DNA from: JAKZSU01 sp047517485
GTDB taxonomy: Bacteria > Pseudomonadota > Alphaproteobacteria > UBA7887
Assembly: GCA_047517485.1 (NCBI GenBank)
Contig: JAKZSU010000230.1
Coordinates: 1-10,368 of the forward strand
DNA length: 10,368 nt
Direction: 5' to 3'
The first letter of the stretch is position 1; each line of letters starts with the position of its first letter. A model generated the notes under the pieces. That model saw only the letters and a list, made by a program, of their open reading frames with translations. It was not told where the DNA came from and made no database searches. The translations under genes and the position numbers were made by a program. This document shows, one piece after another, positions 5,868 through 10,368 of the stretch.

Positions 5868-7769
5868 CTAGGGAACCTCGTCAAACTGCTCGAGCATCGA
5901 GCCCAGCGCTGGGTCATTCGGATTGACCGCGAGCGCTTCAATGGTCGCGGCGTAGGCGCCTTCGCGGTCGCCCACCGCGGCGCGAATGCGGATCACCATG
6001 GTCCAGGCATCGACGAGCTGCGGGTCTTGGCGAATGGCCTCGCGAAACGCGCGTTCGGCGGCAGGCGGATCGCGCAGGACCAGGGCCGTCCCGCCGATCA
6101 CCATGTGGGTCTCGGGAAAATCGGCCTTGGCCCACAGCGACGCGCGCCACTCGTCGGAAGCCACCCGCAGCGCGCGCGCCGCCGCAATCCGGACCGCCAT
6201 GTATTGATCTTCCAGGGCCGGGAGAATCTGTTGCACGGTGTCAGGATACGAGGCACCGTCCAGCACCCCGATCGCCGCCGCGCGCACCAGCGGATCTTCG
6301 TCGCGAACGAGCGTCCCCACGCGCGACCGCACTGAGGCCTCATCGCGCCTGCCGATCAAATCCAGTGCGGTTGCACGGACGATCCCCGGCAAATCGTCGT
6401 CGCCGGCGATCGCCAGTAAGTTTTTGGTGAGCGCCTCCGGATGCTTGCGCGCGGCGGCGAATGCCGGCGAGAAATGGCTACCGCGTCGCGCGCTATCGGG
6501 AAACCAACCGGCGATCGCCTCGGCCGCCCAAACCGCCGGGCGGTCGGCATGACAGTCGGTACAGACGTTGGGCGTGCCGGTTTTCGCCGACAAATCAGGG
6601 CGCGGAATGCGAAAGCCGTGATCATGGCGAACGTCGATAACCATATAGACGCGTTCACTCATGTGGCAGCTCTTGCACATCGCGCCGTCGGAGCCGGGCG
6701 CATGGAAATGATGCGACGGGCTGTCGTAGACCGCTTTTCTCAAGCTTGGATATCGCGAGTTTCCCGCCGGCGAATGACAGCGGGTACAGAGGGCGTTGTC
6801 CTCCGCCTTAAGTCGCGCCGTATGCGGATCGTGACAATCGCTGCAGCGCACCCCACGGGCGTACATCCGCGACTGGAGGAACGAGCCATAGACGTAGACC
6901 TCGTCCTCGATCGCGCCGTCGGCGTGGTAAAGACCGTCGCGCAATAGCGCCAATCGATACGCATCGTGAAACGGCGTGCCGGGAAGCGGATTGCCGTCGC
7001 CGAACGGATCGCGGCGCGCGTGACAGCCGGCGCACTGCTGGATCTCTGTAGCGGCGGATGCGCCGGAAAAACCAATGGTAAAACCCTCGAGGGTCAGGCC
7101 GGACCAGCGCGCGGGGTCAGCCCCCCTGGCCCAGCCGGCATGTGCTTCCCCCGGCCCATGACACGCCTCGCACCCGACACCCTTTTCGGCTTGCGTGCTG
7201 GCATAGCGCCGAGTCGGGGGGTCGTAGTTCTTGCGATAACCGGTAGCGTGACACTCGGCGCAGCGCGCGTTCCAGGTCTTGTACGGCCCGGTCCAATGCA
7301 ACCCGTCACCGCCATTGAGGACTTGGTCGGGGTATAGGTCATACCAACGCTGGCGCCCGCTATCCCAGGCCAAGTCGAGCGCTTGCAGGCGCCCCGGCGC
7401 GGTCTCCAGCAGAATCTGTTGCAACGGCTCGACACCGGCGGTGGAGTGAACCTGGTATTCCGTGAGCCTGCCATCGGGACCATCGGTCTCGACGACGTAC
7501 CGGCCGTCACGCCGGAAGAAGCGGGTAATGACGCCCTTGCGCCGAACCACGGCGTCATCGAAATCACCGAGTACGGTCGCCTCGCTCGGCTGATTCCAAG
7601 CCCAGGCGTGGTGCGACCCGGCCCAGGCGGATGCGGTGTCGGCGTGGCACTCGGCGCAAGCCTCGGACCCGATATAAGCCGGCGCTTGCGCCTCCGAGCC
7701 CGTCGCCGCGACCGCGTTGGTCAGCGAAACCGCCGCGAACACCAAGACCAGATCGCGCGGCGATTTCAT
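5868..7769 (-). CDS. Octahaem c-type cytochrome with C-terminal HEAT and TPR repeats
   Basis: From the ATG at 7767-7769 the protein has 633 residues. Residues 1-28 form a Sec signal peptide (MKSPRDLVLVFAAVSL, then an Ala-rich region ending SEAQA), so it should mature in the periplasm, where haem is attached. Eight CxxCH motifs lie at residues 38, 170, 200, 246, 309, 328, 365 and 403. The spacing is irregular, as in the cytochrome c554-like multihaem proteins. Residues about 455-545 contain HEAT-like units (PGIVRATALDLIG, PLVRAAAIGVLDG, MAVRIAAARALR). Residues about 568-615 resemble TPRs (AERAFREAIRQDPQLVDAW). Multihaem cytochromes with this layout are widespread in environmental bacteria and, to my knowledge, lack an assigned reaction. 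The start overlaps the phosphatase stop as TAATG; a longer frame reaching 7943 runs inside the phosphatase gene and would lose the signal peptide. The electron partner is unknown. Confidence 0.88.
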   Translation of the reverse strand: MKSPRDLVLVFAAVSLTNAVAATGSEAQAPAYIGSEACAECHADTASAWAGSHHAWAWNQPSEATVLGDFDDAVVRRKGVITRFFRRDGRYVVETDGPDGRLTEYQVHSTAGVEPLQQILLETAPGRLQALDLAWDSGRQRWYDLYPDQVLNGGDGLHWTGPYKTWNARCAECHATGYRKNYDPPTRRYASTQAEKGVGCEACHGPGEAHAGWARGADPARWSGLTLEGFTIGFSGASAATEIQQCAGCHARRDPFGDGNPLPGTPFHDAYRLALLRDGLYHADGAIEDEVYVYGSFLQSRMYARGVRCSDCHDPHTARLKAEDNALCTRCHSPAGNSRYPSLRKAVYDSPSHHFHAPGSDGAMCKSCHMSERVYMVIDVRHDHGFRIPRPDLSAKTGTPNVCTDCHADRPAVWAAEAIAGWFPDSARRGSHFSPAFAAARKHPEALTKNLLAIAGDDDLPGIVRATALDLIGRRDEASVRSRVGTLVRDEDPLVRAAAIGVLDGASYPDTVQQILPALEDQYMAVRIAAARALRVASDEWRASLWAKADFPETHMVIGGTALVLRDPPAAERAFREAIRQDPQLVDAWTMVIRIRAAVGDREGAYAATIEALAVNPNDPALGSMLEQFDEVP

Positions 7770-9481
7770 TACCGTCTCATGATCTCCAAAAGCGGGCTGC
7801 CAAAGGAACCCGAAGGGGGCTTCACGCCGACCAAGTGCGACAAAGTGGGAGCGATATCGACAGTATGCACCAGGCGATTGATCCTTTGCGCCGGAATTCC
7901 CATGCCGGCAAAATAGATCGGCACATATGTATCGTAACGCCACGGCGACCCGTGGGTCGCCGCCACGGTCAAACCGTCAAAATCGTTGATGAACCGATTG
8001 GGATCGAAGACCACATAAACGTCACCCGACCGTCCGGGATAGTCGTTTCTCGCGATCGATCGGATGAGCGGCGTATTGGCGACTCTGCCGGACCTGAGCG
8101 CGCGGCTTGAAACCGCCAAGGCCACACCGTCGAAGCGAGTCAACGCCTCCGCCACCGCGAGTTCGACCGCGGCTTGATCGATGCCCTTGTCGGCGATCAC
8201 GGCGCGGTTCAAATAGACATAGGGATGGTGGTATGTGGTGATCAGATCTTCACTTATGCCAAAGCGCGCTTTAACGGCCTCGACCGCCGCGCCTGTATCG
8301 AAAGACTTGGGGTCGATGTATTCTGCTTCGAAGCCGAGTTCCGCCAAATAGCCGGGCGCCTCGGCCCCACCATGATCCGCCGATAGTACGATTAAGGTCT
8401 TGTCGAGGCCGATTTCAGCATCGATGAAACTAAACAATGCGGCCAAAGTTTGATCCAACCGCAAGATATTGTCTTCGCTTTCCAAACTCGATGGCCCAAA
8501 GACATGGCCGACATAATCAGTCGCCGAGAAACTTATCGATAAGTAATCCGGGATTGTGTCGCTGCCGAGATTTTCGTGGTGGATTAGCGCTTTAGCAAAG
8601 TCGAGGGTCAGCTCGTCTCCTGCCGGGCTTATAGTGAGCAAGGTCGTGAAATATTTGTCGCTCCTATCGCCGAAAGGATGGGGAAACGTCCGGCCATATC
8701 CTGGCAGAGCGGTTTCGTATGGCCGGTCGTCCGCCGCGCCAAAACTGTAGGTCGATTGATCATGTAACAATTGCCATGATTTGCCGGCATATTTTCCCAC
8801 CGGGGTTCGCGCATTCCAGTCGATCACCCACTGCGGGTACTGATCGTAATAGAATCGACTGGTGATGAATGTCCCGGTTTTTTTGGAAAACCAATACGCC
8901 TTGCCTGTATGACCGGCCATTGAAATCGCACCGCGGTCCTTGATCGAAACGCCAAAGACTTTCGCTCTTCCACCCAGGTTCAGCGACAACTCGTCACCAA
9001 AAGTCGACACCAGAATGGCCGATGGTGACCGCCCGTCGGACCTCGCGGTTCTCTGAGTTGGATCGATCTCCGTATTCTTGTCTACACCGACACCCTCGCC
9101 GAGGACCGGGTAGCGAGGATCTTCTACATTATAGACCAGTGCGCCGCTCGCCCGATCTAGCCAGACGTTGCCGATCATGCCATGGACGGACGGGTCGGCA
9201 CCCGTGGCAAGGGTCGTATGCCCGACAATCGTTTCGGTATTGGCATGGCGGTGGTGCGCGTTACTGAAGACGGTTCCAGCATCCAGCAGGTAACGCAGGC
9301 CCCCTTCGCCGAGCCGATCATAATAGCGCTCGGGCAAATCGCCGCGCAGTTGATCAACGGTTATTTGCAATATTAGCCGCGGCTTTTCTAAGTCGCGCGC
9401 GTCGGCCATCGCTGAACAGCCAACCCCGAGAGCCGCTAGCGTCGCGAGAAGCATCAGCTGGCGCATATTATTCACAGTCAT
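7769..9481 (-). CDS. PafA-type secreted alkaline phosphatase (phosphate monoesterase)
   Basis: The enzyme belongs to the alkaline phosphatase superfamily and should hydrolyse phosphate monoesters outside the cytoplasm with two zinc ions. It has 570 residues from the ATG at 9479-9481. A signal peptide covers about residues 1-28 (LMLLATLAALGVGC, then AMADA); Cys22 makes a lipoprotein possible, but the lipobox is poor. The active site can be read off: Asp43 (ITVDQLRGD), nucleophile Thr84 (TETIVGHTT), Asn105 (GMIGN), Lys181 and Arg183 (SIKDRGA), Asp322 and His326 (ATDYVGH), Asp369-His370 (SADHGG) and His510 (ATHGSP). The Lys-x-Arg pair is the signature that separates PafA-like monoesterases from the related diesterases. 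The upstream in-frame ATG at 9497-9499 was rejected because GGGGA lies 6 nt before the chosen start. The stop TAA overlaps the cytochrome start, indicating coupling. Substrate in the cell is unknown; no Pho box was seen. Confidence 0.93.
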   Translation of the reverse strand: MTVNNMRQLMLLATLAALGVGCSAMADARDLEKPRLILQITVDQLRGDLPERYYDRLGEGGLRYLLDAGTVFSNAHHRHANTETIVGHTTLATGADPSVHGMIGNVWLDRASGALVYNVEDPRYPVLGEGVGVDKNTEIDPTQRTARSDGRSPSAILVSTFGDELSLNLGGRAKVFGVSIKDRGAISMAGHTGKAYWFSKKTGTFITSRFYYDQYPQWVIDWNARTPVGKYAGKSWQLLHDQSTYSFGAADDRPYETALPGYGRTFPHPFGDRSDKYFTTLLTISPAGDELTLDFAKALIHHENLGSDTIPDYLSISFSATDYVGHVFGPSSLESEDNILRLDQTLAALFSFIDAEIGLDKTLIVLSADHGGAEAPGYLAELGFEAEYIDPKSFDTGAAVEAVKARFGISEDLITTYHHPYVYLNRAVIADKGIDQAAVELAVAEALTRFDGVALAVSSRALRSGRVANTPLIRSIARNDYPGRSGDVYVVFDPNRFINDFDGLTVAATHGSPWRYDTYVPIYFAGMGIPAQRINRLVHTVDIAPTLSHLVGVKPPSGSFGSPLLEIMRR

Positions 9482-9492
9482 TGTAGGTCCCC
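9482..9492 (-). promoter_or_regulatory. Ribosome-binding site deciding the phosphatase start
   Basis: On the minus strand GGGGA (plus 9488-9492) stands 6 nt before the ATG at 9481. The upstream in-frame ATG at 9499 has no comparable site and would put a charged MDRGPT ahead of the signal peptide. This supports the shorter protein. Confidence 0.55.
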
Positions 9493-9508
9493 GGTCCATG
9501 AACGCCGA

Positions 9509-9536
9509 GCCCGCATCGCCGGGTACCGATGCGGGC
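9509..9536 (-). terminator. Perfect 10-bp hairpin between sulfatase and phosphatase genes
   Basis: gcccgcatcg (9509-9518) pairs perfectly with cgatgcgggc (9527-9536) around an 8-nt loop, in the 75-nt gap after the sulfatase stop. The stem is strong and GC-rich, but no U-tract follows on the minus strand, so it is not a textbook intrinsic terminator. It could instead act as a processing or mRNA-stability element in a shared transcript, or reduce read-through. The hairpin itself is certain; its role is not. Confidence 0.45.
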
Positions 9537-9556
9537 CGCCGGTCACAGGTCCTCCA

Positions 9557-10231
9557 CTAGTGCGAGCCGAGCGATTGCTCGAGTTTCTCCATCACCTGAT
9601 CGACGGTGAAGCTCGCCGCTTTCTGCCGCGGCGGAAATTCTCTGAATGTGGTCAGAAATTTCCCGACAAAAACCTGTGCGGGCACCATCAAGAAAGCGCG
9701 GTCGATCAGCCAGTCGTAATAGGTATTCGACGTGGAATAGGAGCGTTCGTACGGATCGCGGCGCAGATTGAACATCAACGGCACGCGTAGCGGCGTCCAC
9801 GGCTCGATCCACGCCCGAAGCGTGGCTTCCGCCTTCTGCTCCATGAAGATCAGCTTCCAGTCGCTATAGCGTAACGCCGTGAGATCGCCTTCGTCGGAGA
9901 AGTAGAATATCTCCTTGCGCGGGCCATTCTCCTCCTCGCCCGTCAGATACGGCAGGAAATTGTAGCCGTCGAGATGCACGTTGTAGGTGCGCCCGATCGC
10001 CTCCACCCCACCCACCTTGAGCTTCGCCTTGATGTCGGGATCGCCGGCCGCGGCGAGCAACGTGGGCAGCCAATCCATATGATGCATGATCTCGTTGGAC
10101 ACCGATCCGGCGGCGATCCGGCCCGGCCAGCGCACCACCGACGGCACCCGCCAGCCACCTTCCCAGTTGGTGTTCTTCTCACCGCGGAACGGCGTCATGC
10201 CGGCGTCCGGCCAGGTGTTCATGTGCACGCC
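9557..10231 (-). pseudogene. Arylsulfatase, C-terminal fragment cut by an insertion sequence
   Basis: Sulfatases hydrolyse sulfate esters using a formylglycine made from a Cys or Ser in their N-terminal half. The 224 residues left here begin GVHMNTWPDAGMTPFRGEKN and continue NWEGGWRVPSVVRWPGRI, which is the well-conserved stretch following the DNG metal-site motif. They run through MHHMDWLPTLLAAAGDPD and the C-terminal subdomain (NLRRDPYERSYSTSNTYYDW) to a TAG stop. The family normally has about 500 or more residues, so the catalytic half is missing. The homology stops exactly where the IS end begins, after 10231. The frame does run on to an ATG-like start in the IS end (SKEPGALH), but that is IS sequence, not sulfatase. 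The enzyme cannot be active as it stands. It lies just upstream of the phosphatase gene and was probably part of the same envelope-hydrolase cluster. Confidence 0.85.
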
Positions 10232-10232
10232 A

Positions 10233-10368
10233 TGTAGCGCACCCGGTTCCTTGGACACAAGTTTGTCTCACGCGGCGGGCCTGATTGAGATCGCGGCGTG
10301 CCACGCCTGACGAGCTTGAGCGGGGCTCAGGTAGCCGTTCTTTTCGACGATCCACTGGGCATTGTAGA
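10233..10368 (-). mobile_element. End of an IS3-like insertion sequence (continues past the window)
   Basis: Read on the plus strand, the boundary begins tgtagcgcacccggttcctt, with the TG terminus usual for IS3-family ends, placed exactly where sulfatase homology stops. The 35 nt between this end and the transposase stop are non-coding, as expected. The opposite end and any target duplication lie outside the window. The exact boundary is inferred from the loss of sulfatase homology plus the TG...CA rule. Confidence 0.6.
10268..10368 (-). CDS. Transposase C-terminus, IS3-like (DDE integrase core), partial
   Basis: Only the last 32 residues are in the window, starting YNAQWIVEKNGYLSPAQARQ and ending in IRPAA before a TGA at 10268-10270. 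The pattern YN-x-x-W-x-(V/L)-EK-x-G-(Y/F)-x-(S/T)-P-x-(Q/E)-AR is typical of the extreme C-terminus of IS3-family OrfB proteins. The catalytic residues are upstream, outside the window. It is transcribed toward the sulfatase fragment. The family call rests on one short motif and its position beside an IS-like end. Confidence 0.55.
   Translation of the reverse strand, partial: YNAQWIVEKNGYLSPAQARQAWHAAISIRPAA

Noticed and set aside
5868..7769. Hydroxylamine oxidoreductase or nitrite reductase
   Set aside because: The haem count is suggestive, but I see no family-specific active-site motif (such as the cross-linking Tyr of hydroxylamine oxidoreductase or the CxxCK of nitrite reductase) and no nitrogen-cycle neighbours.
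7770..7943. A 58-residue N-terminal extension of the cytochrome
   Set aside because: It overlaps the phosphatase coding region, has no family similarity, and would bury the obvious signal peptide that starts at 7769.
10232..10258. An ATG-like start giving a sulfatase fragment beginning MSKEPG
   Set aside because: These codons lie in the IS end, not in sulfatase sequence, and the protein would lack the catalytic half.

Overview
The window is high-GC DNA from what looks like a free-living alphaproteobacterium, plausibly near the Rhodospirillales. This rests on the alphaproteobacterial style of the FlgH fragment and the general codon and GC character; no rRNA or other marker is present to confirm it. 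Almost all intact genes lie on the minus strand, so the biological reading order is right to left. I found no tRNA, rRNA, CRISPR array or phage gene.

Left edge (1-761): a 41-bp direct repeat occurs twice, and the second copy abuts a roughly 132-bp MITE-like element with 17-18 bp inverted ends. The right end of that element is joined directly to the C-terminal two thirds of flgH (flagellar L-ring protein). The N-terminal third of flgH is absent from the other side, so the gene is broken.

Middle (783-5813): a small helical protein of unknown function; a divergent HpcH/HpaI-family aldolase-like protein with Tyr where the family has its catalytic His; a large soluble hybrid histidine kinase (four PAS domains, HisKA, HATPase and a receiver); and a bicupin resembling gentisate 1,2-dioxygenase. 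These are probably several transcription units, since the gaps between them are 69-159 nt.

Right (5868-10231): an exported or envelope-associated block. Reading from the right, it holds the C-terminal part of an arylsulfatase, a PafA-type alkaline phosphatase with a complete set of recognisable active-site residues, and an eight-haem c-type cytochrome with HEAT and TPR repeats. The phosphatase stop and cytochrome start overlap as TAATG, so these two are very likely co-translated. The bicupin follows 54 nt further on and may belong to the same transcript.

Right edge (10233-10368): the end of an IS3-like insertion sequence lies directly against the sulfatase fragment and has removed its N-terminal part, including the catalytic formylglycine region. 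Both ends of the window are therefore mobile or repetitive DNA joined to a truncated host gene. This may be real insertion damage, or these may be points where an assembly stopped or was joined at a repeat. The most interesting biology is the coupled phosphatase / octahaem cytochrome pair, followed by the divergent active sites of the aldolase-like protein and the bicupin. I did not find a convincing new defence or mobile system.
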